A stretch of 64,000 nucleotides of DNA from Septoria linicola (lineage: Eukaryota; Ascomycota; Dothideomycetes; Mycosphaerellales; Mycosphaerellaceae), in contig CP099421.1 in assembly GCA_024114885.1 (NCBI GenBank), forward strand, positions 930,001-994,000, read 5' to 3'. Of the stretch, positions 1 through 12,145 are shown piece by piece; position 1 is the stretch's first letter; each line of letters opens with the position of its first letter. The notes under the pieces were generated by a model, which was given only the letters and a program-made list of their open reading frames with translations, was not told the DNA's origin and did no database searches. Both the position numbers and the translations under genes were made by a program.

Positions 1-3000
1 CGGAGTGTGGAAGAACTTGCTGTATTCTTCCTTCAAAAGAGCTACAAGCGCGAAATCAACAACAACAACCCCCTGGGCTACCACGGTGCCATGGCGAATG
101 CTTACTATTCAGTCATTCAAGGCATCTACGGAAACAACAGCGGCGGCTCATTCTCTCCTCGCGAATTCAAGAACACACTCGGCAGACATCAGCCAATGTT
201 CTCAGGCTACGGCCAGCAAGATTCACAGGAATTCCTCAGCTTTCTGGTCGACGCCATCCACGAAGATCTGAATCGCATAGAGAAGAAGCCATATGTAGAG
301 AACCCAGACTCGGACGACAGCAAGGTTCACGATTCCGCCTATGTCCACGAGCTCGGAGAAACATACCGCGAGAATCACAAGAAGCGCAACGACTCTGTGG
401 CAATGGACTTGTTCAGCGGTTTCTACAAGAACAAGATGGAGTGTCCTAACTGCAACAAGGTCAGCGTCACGTTCGATCCGTACTCTTTGGTGACCGTTCA
501 GCTGCCAATGGAGATTGCCTTTCAGCACGACATTACTTTCATCCCGTTACATGGCCGCCCTATCCGTCACCACGTCGACATCGACAAGAATTCCTCGATC
601 AAGCAGCTCAAGGAGGCTCTCGCCAAGAAGCACCCAGGAGCCGATGCAAGCCGCATGTGGATGATCGAAGTGTACAGCAACAAGATCTTCAAGGCGTTCG
701 ATGATGGCTCGGTGATATCGGAATGTGGCATACAACAGAACGACCATATCTTCATCTACGAACTTGAACATGCGCCGAAGAATGTACCCAAAAAATCGTA
801 CGATGGCTTCAGCGGAGGCAATAAGGTCAATGCAGTTCCCACTGACGGCATGGACGCAGCCCAGGCTGAGGTTTTCGCCATACCAATCTTCCAGCGCACG
901 AAAGACAAGTACAACTCGTACTCGCTCCAATCGCATCCCCTATACATTACAGTAACGCGCGAGGAGGCCAAAGATTACGACACGATCCTGAAGAAAGTAC
1001 TAGCTGCCGTTGCAAACATTACCAGCAGACCCATCCTGAAGGAGTTCGAAGAAGGCCCCTCGCCCGGCCGCATCCAGGAACTTGACGACGATGAGCAGAA
1101 TGGCTCCGAGGAGTCATTGAACGTCAGCGACCACTCCGCCCAGTCCGAAGAGGGCTACGTAAACGTGTCAGTCGACAAGCGGCTGGAAGACGCCGACATG
1201 GTCAATGGCAGCAGTGAAGCCGAAACGGGAGATTCTCAGGACGTCTACATCCCGGCAAATTACATGGATCCGAAGTACTTTGTGTCGCCAGCGTTACGGC
1301 ATCAGCTCTTTGACCTCAACTTCGCGGTTGCCAAAGGCCCTGGCATGCATTGCGCCGATGGTTTGTCCGGTTGTTTCAGAGAAGACAGCGTCCGCATGAT
1401 GTCCGACCGTGTGAGGCGGCCGTCTAGGAGATCTTCGATCAACTCGTCAAGTTCAGCGGTTTCGACCCCTAGTATCGGCACGGATGGTCAAGATGATGGC
1501 GAGAGTGAAACCAACGATATCACGTTCGATGGCGACGAGCCGGACATAGTGCAAGGAGAACTAGCCACACCCTTGTCCGAGGACACTGTCGACAATAGTG
1601 ATGACGATGGCACCAATGGCAACGAAATCATGGAGCCAAGTGAGGTCACTACGAGCTCACGCGCCAGACGGCGAAAGAACAATCGTGGTACCAAGGGCAA
1701 AAAGGGCATGCGGAGCGGAAACCAAAACGGATTCGCTACGACAAGCAAGAAGAGCAAGCCACGTACAGGCTTCACCGCGGTCAATGGCCACGCTAATGGG
1801 CTCTTTGGTGGCAAGCACTCTGACAATGATGACAACCCTTACTACATCCAGTTGGGTGAGGCAATTGTGCTTGACTGGAAGCCGGAAGGCTACGACAGTC
1901 TGTTCGGTGCTCGGTCAGGAGTCGAAGATGAGCTGCGAGGCCACGCGTTTTGTGACGACAACGGCAAAGGGGCCAAGATGTTCGCAGATCCAGAGCAGGA
2001 CGCAAAGAAGGCCAAGCGTGAGCAGCGCAAGAAGAAAGGAGTGGACCTCGATGAGTGCTTTGATGTCACGAGTCGGCCAGAAATTTTGTCAGAAGATAAC
2101 GCATGGTACTGCAACCGATGCAAAGAACTCCGTCGGGCCACGAAGACACTTGAAGTCTGGACGCTCCCAGACATTCTTGTTGTACATTTGAAGCGCTTTG
2201 GCGGCAACAGATCTTTTAGAGACAAGGTCGACCTCATGGTCGAGTATCCTGTTGAAGGACTCGACATGACTGACAAGGTGGGCTTGAAGGAAGATGGAAA
2301 GGAGTACATTTACGACCTATTCGCCGTTGACAACCATTATGGAGGTCTTGGCGGCGGTCACTACACTGCCATGGCCAAGAACTTCTATGATGGAGAGTGG
2401 TATGACTACAATGGTACGTGTCCCTACCTCTCTTTGTGCTCGACAATAGCTGACAGATTTAGACTCCATCACATCCAGAATCGGAAGCGAGGATCGGTTG
2501 CGATCTGCTGCCGCGTACCTGCTCTTTTATCGTCGCCGATCGGATAAGCCTCTTGGGCCACAGTACCTACAAGATATTGTAAGTGAATACCGCAACCCTT
2601 CCACTTCTGCTGAAGAAGGCGACGACGAGGAGTCGGGGGAAGCCAAGCTCGACGGCCCAACTCTCTCTGGCTCGGGGTCGTCGAGCGGCTTGGCCGGAGT
2701 AGGAGCCGGGGCGAGGAACAGCCAGAAGGGAAGCGCAAATGGTGGGATTGGAGCCGGAGCAGGACACAGTCTGACAACGAAGACAACGGAGACGAATAAT
2801 CAGCCACTTCTGGTGACCAATGGCGAGAACCTTCGTGGTGACCAAAACTGGAGTTTTGCCAGCATTGGCGCCGAAGACGCTCTGCTCGAAAACGTCAATA
2901 ACGTCAGCGATGGAGATAGTGTCTCTGGTCAGAACGGCGACCATGACGACCAGGATTCGGGCATGGGCATCTCTGCTGGTGAAGAGGACCTGTACGGATC

Positions 3001-3133
3001 GTCCTCGGGAGCGCAGAACTCGCCTACACCAGGTGGACTCGTCTTCAACGAAGATACAGACATGATTAAACATGCTGACGAGGAACACGTGCATGACATC
3101 ACGCTGGACAACACCTCCGACCTTTATGACTAG
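1..3133 (+). CDS. Ubiquitin C-terminal hydrolase, Ubp12/USP15-like (5' partial)
   Basis: A cysteine protease that removes ubiquitin from proteins. The reading frame is open from the first base, so the N-terminal DUSP region and the catalytic Cys box lie outside the window. Visible parts are the QQDSQEFLSFLVDAI box near the start, a Zn-binding CPNC pair, an inserted ubiquitin-like segment (about bases 540-770), a long acidic/basic linker, the second Zn pair CNRC, and the His box with GGGHYTAMAKN. One intron (2414-2462, 49 bp, GTACGT...TTTAG) joins WYDYN to DSITSR and restores the conserved C-terminal end of the UCH fold. The tail is acidic and low in complexity. A TAG at 3131-3133 ends this model, but the same frame continues to 3277 (see findings). 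Family assignment is firm; the exact C-terminus is not. Confidence 0.9.
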
Positions 3134-3277
3134 TATCGATATTGGAATCCGGGGCGGTCCATGGCTTATGCTCTGTCGGAGGACGCTGAAGAAGAGAGCA
3201 CTGTCTCGACCATTGAGCAGGAGGACGACTACGAAGATGACGATACTTTCGCCGCTGCTCTCAGGACACTGCAATGA

Positions 3278-3717
3278 ATGGCTCGACATCGGCATCCGTA
3301 TTGTGGAGGAACAGCATTCCTCAGCTTCTGCTGTGGTTGTGGAGATCATCTGCCACGGACCTGTGGCCAGTTTTGCATGAGGTTATGGCATTTGATGAGG
3401 AGAGCTACGCTTGTCGTACAAGTGGGCTACGAGGGAATCGCATCGATCGCACGCATTTATGTATTTTACGCTCGCTCGCGTTTGCACGTCTGATAGGAAG
3501 ATGAAGCAACGTAAGCTTGAGCATAGCTGCGGCATAGAGTAGAGTGTGGCAGGGAAATGAAGAGACACTCATGCATGCATATCTGAGCATCTCTCAGCGG
3601 ATGGCGAGTGCCAGAATTTGCGTTTTGTATCTCTGACGCTAAAAGCCAGAGCGTGGCGATACACTCTGGTAAGAATTCGGTCAAGCTGTCTGCCGCGAGT
3701 AGTAGAAGCACATGCGG
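3278..3717. other. Intergenic, nothing recognised
   Basis: Short overlapping open frames occur on both strands, but none shows a domain, a conserved splice structure or a credible start. It probably holds the 3' untranslated region of the deubiquitinase and the 3' end of the disrupted minus-strand gene. Confidence 0.4.
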
Positions 3718-4011
3718 TCAAAAGCGCAGACCAGCTTCGACGATGTATAGCCGGCGTGCCTTGCAGCTTGGAAACTTGAGGCCTTTGACTGCAGAGTAGA
3801 CGCGGATCTCGACGGTGGTGGCGTGGTACATGCCAAGCTATGATAGCATCAGTAGGAGGATCAAGATGTGGCTGCATGATCTGGATGTTACCTTCTTTGC
3901 GTCTCGACATCAGTTAGAGTCTGGCCACCGAGCTTGAATCGAAGGCCAGCTTTGGGCTTGCACGTTGCACAGCACTTCGCCTTGACGTGGTCGAAAGCAT
4001 TTTTGAAGCTA

Positions 4012-4034
4012 GAAGTCATCCCCGCGTAACGCTC
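4012..4034 (+). repeat. Left terminal inverted repeat, transposon copy 1
   Basis: This end is the reverse complement of 6125-6147. A subterminal repeat of the motif ACGCTC follows a few bases inside each end, as in many transposase-binding termini. Confidence 0.9.
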
Positions 4035-6124
4035 GGCACACGTGACGCTCAACTTTGGCTTTAAACCATGCATGTTACAACATTAATTAGATAGCCAATA
4101 TGGACCCAATTGAGGCTGCACTTAAGGCCCTAGCCCTATTAGATAAGTATAATATATTATAGATTACTAAAGAGTATTATATCTATCGTCATAAGCTCGG
4201 TAGACGGTAGAATAGAACTATAGCTTTAATACGACATAAAATCAAGTCCTAACAACTCCTTAACGATACCTAGGAAAGAACGCTCGTAGAGTATATTAAC
4301 AAGCTTATATAGCTAAGTATACTACTAACTCCTACTTAGGTCTATATATTCGCTATAGAGATTAGGGAGAGGGTACTAGGAAAGAACTAGGTTACTAACT
4401 TCGTAAAACGACACTACTATAAGATTAATTCTAGATATCTTAACCCTCTCGACAAGGACCGCTTACGAGCTAAGAACCTATATATAATAGGCCTATTCTA
4501 CGATGTTCTAGAGCTTAAGATAAGGGATTACGAGATTATACTAGCTAATATATATAACGTAGATAAGAAGGGGTTTATAATTAGTTTTATATAGAAGTGT
4601 AAGCGTATCTTTACTAAGTAGTCTAATAAAGCTAAGGAGCTTACTATAAGTATTTAGGATAGTAATAGAGAGTAGATTATAATACTAGCTTGTATCTACG
4701 TAGATAGTATAGTAATTCCTCTAGGCCTAATCTATAAAGCTACTTCTAGTAATATCTAAGACTCTTAGGTATAGGATCTTAATATAACGAAGTATATAGC
4801 TCTATTTATATCCTCTACGAACGGCTAGATAGATAACAAGCTAGGCATAGCCTAGCTTAAAGAGATATTCGATCGCTTTACTAAAGAGAAAGCTCGCCGC
4901 GGAAGAGACTAGAGAATACTTATATTAGATAGCTACGGCTCGTATATTACTATAGAGTTCCTTAAATAGGCTATAGCGTATAGGATCTTCGTTATTATGT
5001 TTCTACCGTATATAACGTATAGATTATAGCCTCTAGACGTCAAGGTGTTTAGTCTACTAGCTTAGTACTATTATAGCGCTCTAAATAACTATCTTGCTCG
5101 CTATTAAGGACTATCCTCTATCTCTAAGCGTAACTTCTTTAGGCTGTTTTATCTAGTATAGGAGTAAGCTCTAAGCTAATATAATATCCTCTTAGGCTTC
5201 TAAGCTACTAGTATATACCCTCTCTACCGCGATATAGTCCTTAAAGCGCTTAAGCCGAAGAAGAAGAAACTAATACTAACGACACGACCTAGTATAGCTA
5301 GAAGCAATAGTAGCTCTAGACTATCTACTTCTTAATTCCGGCAGATTAGAGCTATCGTTAAAGAGACTACAAAGTACGTTCTAGACGTAGAGACTAAGTC
5401 TAAGGTTAAGAAACTTAATAGCACTATTCTAAAGCTAACTACTAACGTAGTACTACTTAAGGCTAAGAATAAAGGCTTCTATAAGGCTCTAGTTAAAGAG
5501 AAGAAGAAGCGTAAGCGTAGTAAGACGGTAGTTAAAGAGATACGTGCTAAGGGCGGCTAAGGAGGGATATTTTAGTCTCTAGCGAAGATTATACGTGCTC
5601 TTAAGTTATAGATATAACGTAAGTAGGCTAAGGAGTAGAATAAGCTAGATAAACAATATAAGAAGTAGGAGTAATAGCTTAAGAGCTTATAATAGAAGAT
5701 ACTTAAAGAACAACGTATTATAGCTAGGTTATAGGTAAAGAAGGATAAGAAGGAAAAACAGCGATAGACTACTATTATAAAGGAGTTTAAGAAGTAGGTT
5801 AAACAATATAACTAGCTGCTTAATACTAAACTATAAGCCTTAGTAAGACTAACACGAAGAAGCAAGCACGTTACGTTAGTTAAGAAGCTATAACAACTAG
5901 TATTTAATAGTCCGGATAATGTAGTAGTAAATAAGCCGGCAAAGCTAGCTATTAAGAAATAATAATAACGAAGCCGCATTGTAACACTAAAAGTTGATAC
6001 AAGCAAGATTAGTATATAGGCGATCTAACGCACTTGAAATGAAGCGAATCGGTTAATTGGTCATTGAGATAAGTGACTCCAAATAATAACGACATGTTCT
6101 TAGAGTTTGAGCGTTACGTGGTCT

Positions 6125-6147
6125 GAGCGTTACGCGGGGATGACTTC
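6125..6147 (-). repeat. Right terminal inverted repeat, transposon copy 1
   Basis: Pairs with 4012-4034 over 23 bases. A second GAGCGTTACG copy lies just inside at about 6110-6119. Confidence 0.9.
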
Positions 6148-6319
6148 TATCGAGGTAGCGAACCTGGAAGCGGACACCCCGGCCTTCCGCGTCTGAGCAG
6201 TCCTTGATGATGAGCGTGACATGGCGATCTGCTTCTGGTGTATCGTGATGCAGCTCTTCGTGACCAAAGTCGAATGCGCGACCAGCTGTGTCACGGTACG
6301 GTGGAGGAGGAGTCCGCAT

Positions 6320-7195
6320 CTTGATCTAGTGAGTGTTACCTGTGATTGTAATGTCAAGTCTGGAGAAAAGAGACCGAGTGTTAGGCGTTTTGAACTCGAC
6401 TTGCAGCGTGATTGCCTGCAGCGCGCTTATCATCACTGTCAGCCATCACTTCGATGCTTCCGACCAGACTGGCGCAAGAGTGAAGAATTGAAGAACGCGT
6501 TTGTCTACGCTCGCCATGGGTCGCCTTGCCTCCAGACAGCGCTGAGCGTGCCTTCCATGTTGGCAGTGACTTCTCGCTCAGCTCGTCTGTAGATACTGCG
6601 ACGGGGCGTGACACGCGATGTCGGATTATGCCTTCCTGATGAACAACCATGATGGCCGGAGTGCTTGCCGTACGCAACGTGATTCGCTCACGCTTGCGTG
6701 CTCGCAGTGGGTCCGGCATTGCCGTCTACTGTCAATATCACTTCTTCCTTGCCTGGTCGGCCTCTTTCTCTTTCACACATGTTCCTGGTCTCAGCCTCGT
6801 CAACGCTATTGTGCACGTCAAGAAGCAGAAGATGCCATCCTCACGCCCGGAGAAGATCATCCGGGGCTCAGCTCCAGGACCCACTTTAGCTCTGCTTCCT
6901 CCAGGCCGACTTGTCCCAGTGAGGACATTCCCTTGAACCCTCTTCGTTCTCAAGAGCCGTGGTCGATGCACGTATTACCAAACTGCTGCAGGTCCGCTTC
7001 TGCCAGCAATGAGGGGTAAACAGCACCGTCAAACCGTCAAGCCATGTAGGGCGATCGTACTGGCGTATATACAAGAGTAGCTTGCAGTCCTGTCGGGGCT
7101 CCTGCTCAACTTCACATTGCACACTCCACTGCCATAAAGAAACAACAGCGAAGACATAGACAAATAGCCAAGAACCTCACACAACTACCGCAAAT
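6320..7195. other. Intergenic, upstream of the GFA-fold gene
   Basis: Several mutually overlapping short frames occur on both strands, but none has a recognisable domain or splice structure. The segment should hold the 5' regions of the disrupted minus-strand gene (start 6319) and of the plus-strand gene starting at 7196. No RNA gene was recognised. Confidence 0.4.
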
Positions 7196-7660
7196 ATGGC
7201 AAAAGGCTCCTGCATGTGCGGCGCAGTGCACTACGAATACACCGGCGAACCAGCCGTCACAGCCCTCTGCCACTGCGTCGACTGCCAAAAGTGGACCGGA
7301 GCAGGTGTGCAACACGTATCCTCCTCCACCTTCCCCAACGATCTCTAACAACTCTTTCCTCTAGCCTACACATCCAACGTCGTCGTCCCACGCAACACCT
7401 TCTCCGTGACCAAGGGCTCGCCAAAAGACTACGATGCCGTTGGAGCCTCAGGCAAAATCAACAAGCACTGGTTCTGCCCCACCTGCGGCTCATCGCTGTA
7501 CACTGAGCTCGAGCTCATGCCAGATATGACTTGTGTGAAGTCCGGATCCCTTGATGGTGGCGCTGCTGACCACAAGATCGCTGTGGAGTTTTACAACAAG
7601 GATCGTTTGGGTTACACGAAGCCGGTCGAGGGTGCTGATCAGAAGCCTGAGTTTTCTTAG
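7196..7660 (+). CDS. GFA/CENP-V-fold glutathione-dependent formaldehyde-activating-type protein
   Basis: A 134-residue zinc protein of the GFA family, whose members are related to the bacterial S-hydroxymethylglutathione synthase; most fungal members have no proven substrate. Two exons, 7196-7304 and 7365-7660, are joined by a 60-bp intron and total 405 bases. Zinc ligands are visible as SCMCGAV near the start, CHCVDC about residue 30, and CPTCG in the second half, the usual order. The length is typical of a single-domain member. The start ATG follows a short CT/CA-rich leader and no earlier in-frame ATG fits. The function beyond zinc binding is not shown by the sequence. Confidence 0.9.
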
Positions 7661-8033
7661 ATAGATTAAGGTGGAGACTTGAGGGAGACGTAGTGAGTGA
7701 ATAGTGAATCATAACACTATCAAGAAGCACTTCTGAAGAACTTTGCGCCTGCCATGCAGCCATCTTTGGCACCTCATTCCCACCAAATGCGAATCTGTCT
7801 GCGAAACATTGACGACGAAATCGTGACATCTTTCCTTTCCTACATTGCAATATACACATACAGTGAAGTCTGAGGGAGCCATGCAGATCCATTGATCTTT
7901 GACCTCGATCGAGCTCAGCATTTGTTTTCTTTTGCTCAACCAGCCATAGCTGGCAGTAACACAAATCCATATTCAGCGCCATGCAAATAGAATACCAGCG
8001 CCTGTTCTCCTTCCGAGCACAGCAACGACCTGC
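7661..8033. other. Convergent 3' intergenic region
   Basis: The segment lies between the stop of the GFA-fold gene on the plus strand and the stop of the flippase gene on the minus strand. No gene is visible; it should contain both 3' ends. Confidence 0.5.
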
Positions 8034-11000
8034 TTATTTCCTCCCGCTAGCCATTTCGCCATATCTTCCACGTTCCCTCGTAGTATCATACGCTTGCAAC
8101 ACTCTCGCTTGCGACTCATCTGTCTGCGAGAACGCGTATCCACGCTGTTTTCGCATGCGTTGGACCTGTCGGACTTTTCGAATGGCTTTTTGGAATTGCT
8201 CCATTCTGTAGAAGTGTTAGTCAGCGGCCTATTCGTGGTCAGCGCTGGTTGAAGAATGACATACCTCGGCCTGTAGTCCTGGATGTTGTACTTCTGGATC
8301 TCCTGCACATGGTGATATGCTTGAGGATAATACATCCTCTTAGCGTACTTCCAAGCAAAGTCTCGTAGGAGACAGAGCGCGGGTAGAATGACTAGTGACA
8401 TGAGCCAAAAGTGGGGATCTGTCAGCAGGACGGGTAGCACGTTCGTGTATTCCGTGGAAAAGTTGAGCTTCGGTGCCACAGTGGCGTATACCGGCAAGAA
8501 GATGAACCAAATGGCCAGCGATCCAGGAATAGCGAGGACTGTGTACTTTGTCCAGATGTTTGTGATGAGCGCAGCTTTTCCGAGGACCGTGACCAGACCA
8601 GCTGTGTAGAGCGAAGTACCCCATACCCAATGTCCTGCGATTTTGCCGTCTGACAAGACTCCGTCGCGCCAGTAGATAGCTTGACTGCCGAAGTAGAGGA
8701 TCAGAGAGTGGTAGAAGCCATTCCCGACCCATGACCAGAAATTGTGTGTTCGGAAGAAGACGCCTTTTTGAGTGAGCTGATAGAGTTGAGGATACCGATC
8801 GAGTAGACGAGCATTGACGAACTGGTCGAAAATACCAAGCACGAAAGGTGGCAGAGCAGTGAAGATGACGTTGAAGAACGACAGTGTCCAAGACTCGTAG
8901 ATGACCTGTCCAGAGAACGCGTTCTGGAATGAGTACCAGAATTGTGTGATAAAGAGTGCCGTGTTCTTGTAGTAGAAGTAGAGGATGACCTTGCTTATTC
9001 GTTGGTATGACCACGCGCCGTGGACGAGGAGAAGTTTTCGGAGAAAGCGGAACTGAGCGATCGATACATCTGCCGACCGTGCCGCTTGGAGACCTTCCAT
9101 ACCAGAGATACCGATGCCGATATGAGCAGCTTGGATCATGGAAACGTCGTTGGCACCATCGCCAATAGCGAGAAGGATGGCTTTCAAGTGGCGCTTGACA
9201 AGCTTGACAACCAGAGCTTTCTGCAGAGGTGATACACGACAGCAGATGACAGCCTTGCACATGACTGCGAGATCCAAGAACATCTTCTCCAGTTCCTTCT
9301 CGAGAGCATATGTCAATGACTTGCCATCAATGACCAGTGCAAGTGTTTCAAGCTCCACTCCACCCGCACGCTGGGAGTTGATAGCATCCAGCTTCTTCTG
9401 TATGTTGTGTCTGACATCGACGGCGTTCTCCTCATTAACAATCAAGAGCGTCATGTCTTCGCTGATGAGCTTACATGACATACCAATGTTGATGGCAGTC
9501 TCTTGTCTGTCTCCGGTCAGCACCCACACCTTGATACCGGCAGTCTGCAAGGTATGGATCGTGTCCGGCACGCCATCTTGCAATTTGTCCTCAATAGCGG
9601 TAGCACCGAGTAGTGTAAAGTCATGCTCAATGATCTCGGCAGCTTTGTCCAGCTCATCGGCTCGATTGCCACTGACAGTCGTCTGAGCAGTGTTGAAGAC
9701 ATCCCACCACTCGCGAAATTCAGACTCTGGAATCTCGCGCATAGCCAGACACAGTGTTCGTAGACCTTCAGCAGCATACTCTTCCAGGTGGAGAAGCGTT
9801 CGCTCCACCATCTCGTCGCGTTGTCCCAGTCGCTCAAGAATGACAGTATCGGCACCCTTGGTATAGCATCGAATCTTGCCATCGGGACATCTGTAGATAC
9901 AGCTCATTCTTTTTCGCGTAGAGTTGAACTCACAAACTGCGAGTAGTTCGTATTCATACTGTTCGCCTCCAACTTCGATGGTCACCGATCTCGGCTTTCG
10001 CGCAACAAACTTGTAGCCAAGCTCGACAGCACCTTCAACGAGAGCGCCCTCGTCAGGTGAAGCAGCTTGATACTTGATCTGGCCCGGCTTGTCCGCCTTC
10101 ACTTCAGGAATGACGGTATGGCACGTGGAAAGCAGGCTCAGGAACTGGTGAATGTTCTCTGTAAGCTCACCGCCTCTTCTGTGCTGCTCGAGCGCCTTGA
10201 AGTCGTAGATGCCATTACCACCTTCTTCACCTTCGAGGACTCTTCTGTCCTCGGGTACGTCGCCGGCGTACTGTATACCTCCAATACTGGCTTGTCGGAA
10301 CTCCATCATGTTGCAGGTCAGCGTGCCCGTCTTGTCGGAAAAGATGTACTCCACTTGACCGAGTTCTTCAACAAGCGAACTAGTTCTGCAATTTGCAGGC
10401 GTGTCGTTGACTGGGTAGTAGATGTCAAGATCACTACTGATCAAGAACGCCTGATAGTACTTGATGATCTCAACAGTCACGAAGAGCGAGATCGGCACCA
10501 AGTTCGAGTACAGAATCCAATAGGTGAAGATGTCGCTGAAGAATTGCTGTGCTGGGTTTGTGTCGCCATATCCCAAGAACCAGAGTCGTCTGCCGACTGT
10601 CTGTCGCACAACGATATCTCCGACCGACGAGATGACCGAGAGGACGATCAATACACCACCAAGCATGAGAATCTGAGTATTGACTCGGTGCTCAACATTT
10701 GTTCGCTTTATAGGTGTGGCAGTGGCGTTTCGCATCAACTTTGTTTCGTGGCCGGTGAAGACGACAATGCCCTGGATCCAAGGAGTGTTTCTGAGTGTAG
10801 CGCCACGAAGCAGCAGCTGATCCGGTTGAAGGGGCAATTCCTTCTCGCCACCTCCAGCTTGCATGGTCAATGTGGCCTCATATGTATACAGACTGCTGTT
10901 AGGCTGCTCGCTTCGGACACGTCCGCCTAGTCTCGCCAGCTCTGCGGCAGAGACGAAGTTAGCAGTTTCTGGAATACCTTGCTTGATCTTGAGATTGGTC

Positions 11001-12145
11001 TCGCCGTCAAGGTTTGCAGTTTCGATGTAGCACAAAGCTTCGGGCTCAGAGGATGCCAGAAGTACGATATCGGCTGGAAAAGGTTCCTCAGACTCGACAC
11101 GCACAATATCGCCAACTTTGAGATCAATCCATCGTACGTCCTGGAAAGAAGTGCCTCGCAGTACACGAGCAGGGCTCTTGTTTAGTTCTCGATCTTGCGA
11201 TCTCCGCCTGTTGTCCTCGACGGCTTCCTTGATGGCCGATACAAGCAAGACAATGCCGAGGGGCACAATCGTGGTATATCGGTTCGTCGGAGAAATGTTT
11301 GGGATCTGTTGCAGAATGGCCGTGAACAAGAAGAACAAGTTGGCGTACTTGCTGAACTGCTCAAACAGGAATTTGGGGAGAAACGTGACAGCGTTGTACT
11401 TTGTCGTCGACACGTGGTTGTCTGCCCATTTGTTGGCAGCATTGGCGGGTGGGTTGTTCAAATGTATTATGCGTGGTCCAAGCGTGGAAGGATCGACCTT
11501 CTTGGTGAAACCAGGCAAGCCAAACTTGAACTTTGATCCAGGTGTTTTCCGTTCTGTGGATGGTCCAGCAGTGCTCGTGGTGTCTCCTCGAGCGCGTTGT
11601 TCCGTCAATGGTAGATCCATCTCGCTGTACTCCGGCCCCATGCCCAATGTGTTCTTCACCCTCCCCATGATGCCTCCACCCAAGCTCATGATGCTGTTGC
11701 GGTGCCGGTGCTTGCCCTGTCCATGCTGTATGGGCATCGCGTCCTCGTCAATGCCACCTCCGGCCGCATAACAGCCTCCCTGCACGGATGCCGAGTCCGA
11801 GAAGTGGTCGTCGGCGTCTGAATATCTCTGGTAGTTGTTCAAGCCGGACGTTTGCGACATTTGACGTCCTTGTTGGCCTAGAGTCGGCGGTGCACCTAGA
11901 CCTGAAGCATTGTAGCCAGGACCACCCGGGAGACTCGTTTGGGACTGATTCCCTCGCGTTCCGACAAAGTCATCGTGGGATGTGCTGATGCGGCCGTGGG
12001 TGTCGTAATCGTGCAAGATGCGCTCGTCGGTGACAGGAGGTCGCTGTCCGCTGCTGTAGTAGGGCCCATCGTTGTCGCCCAGGCCCAACAAGTCATCGTC
12101 GCTTTGGCCCTGGGTGTGCGGGTTGTAGGCAGGCCTGCCAGCCAT
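8034..12145 (-). CDS. DRS2: P4-ATPase phospholipid flippase, Drs2 type
   Basis: A 1350-residue membrane ATPase expected to move phosphatidylserine and phosphatidylethanolamine to the cytosolic leaflet at the trans-Golgi. Two exons, 8265-12145 and 8034-8205, are split by a 59-bp intron (GTATGT...CTAACACTTCTACAG); the total is 4053 bases. Visible features are a long disordered N-terminus, the FSDKTGTLTCNMM phosphorylation site, KGADTVILERL, VLTGDRQETAINIG, and GDGANDVSMIQAAHIGIG, followed by the C-terminal membrane helices. Splicing creates the ending RPRMEQFQKAIRKVRQVQRM and RGYAFSQTDESQ, the conserved Drs2 regulatory tail. Without this intron the frame would read an unrelated tail, so the splice is well supported. 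The partner Cdc50 subunit is not in this window. Confidence 0.96.

Larger units (their letters stand above)
4012..6147 (+). mobile_element. Fot1/pogo-like (Tc1/mariner superfamily) DNA transposon, RIP-degraded, copy 1
   Basis: A 2136-bp element flanked by TA duplications (4010-4011 and 6148-6149) with inverted termini beginning GAAGTCATCCCCGCG; 23 bases are identical and the match continues imperfectly for about 20 more. The plus strand still carries a degenerate transposase frame from ATG at 4100. With TAG/TAA read as former Gln or Trp codons it shows the pogo/Fot DDE pattern: NVDKKGF, STNG.IDN.LGIA.LKEIF, LILDSYGSY, and FLPYITYRL.PLDV. CpA is almost absent in the interior and TpA is in large excess, as expected from RIP. 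No intact coding potential remains. The last roughly 130 bp and first roughly 85 bp look much less mutated. Confidence 0.92.
3718..6319 (-). pseudogene. SUMO/Rad60-SLD-like small protein gene, interrupted by a transposon
   Basis: On the minus strand a start at 6319 opens a frame that runs to 6148, stops at the transposon, and resumes in frame at 4009 on the other side of the element. Removing the element and one copy of its TA target duplication gives the continuous reading RYLD-SFKNAF. The order of motifs (a VTLIIKD strand, GVRFQVR, LRFKLGGQTL, then LGMYHATTVEIRVY in a second exon at 3718-3837) resembles the SUMO-type beta-grasp fold, where the last part corresponds to the usual LGM..DVIEVY stretch. 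An intron of about 54 bp (3838-3891) lies between exons. The exon phases differ by one base, so there may be an additional frameshift. The gene cannot make its normal product with the insertion. Family assignment is by eye and moderate. Confidence 0.55.

Noticed and set aside
2567..3349. A 260-codon minus-strand frame opposite the deubiquitinase tail
   Set aside because: Opposite a coding region with a clear family match; no domain visible.
5812..6006. Hydrophobic frame at the transposon end, repeated at 38210-38404
   Set aside because: It is the reverse strand of the degraded transposase region; the hydrophobicity comes from TA-rich RIPed DNA.
7973..8264. Unspliced tail of the flippase frame
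   Set aside because: A GT-AG intron restores the conserved Drs2 tail (RMEQFQKAIRKV), so the readthrough tail is an artefact.
10067..10930. A 287-codon plus-strand frame inside the flippase gene
   Set aside because: It lies fully antisense to a highly conserved coding region and shows no domain of its own.
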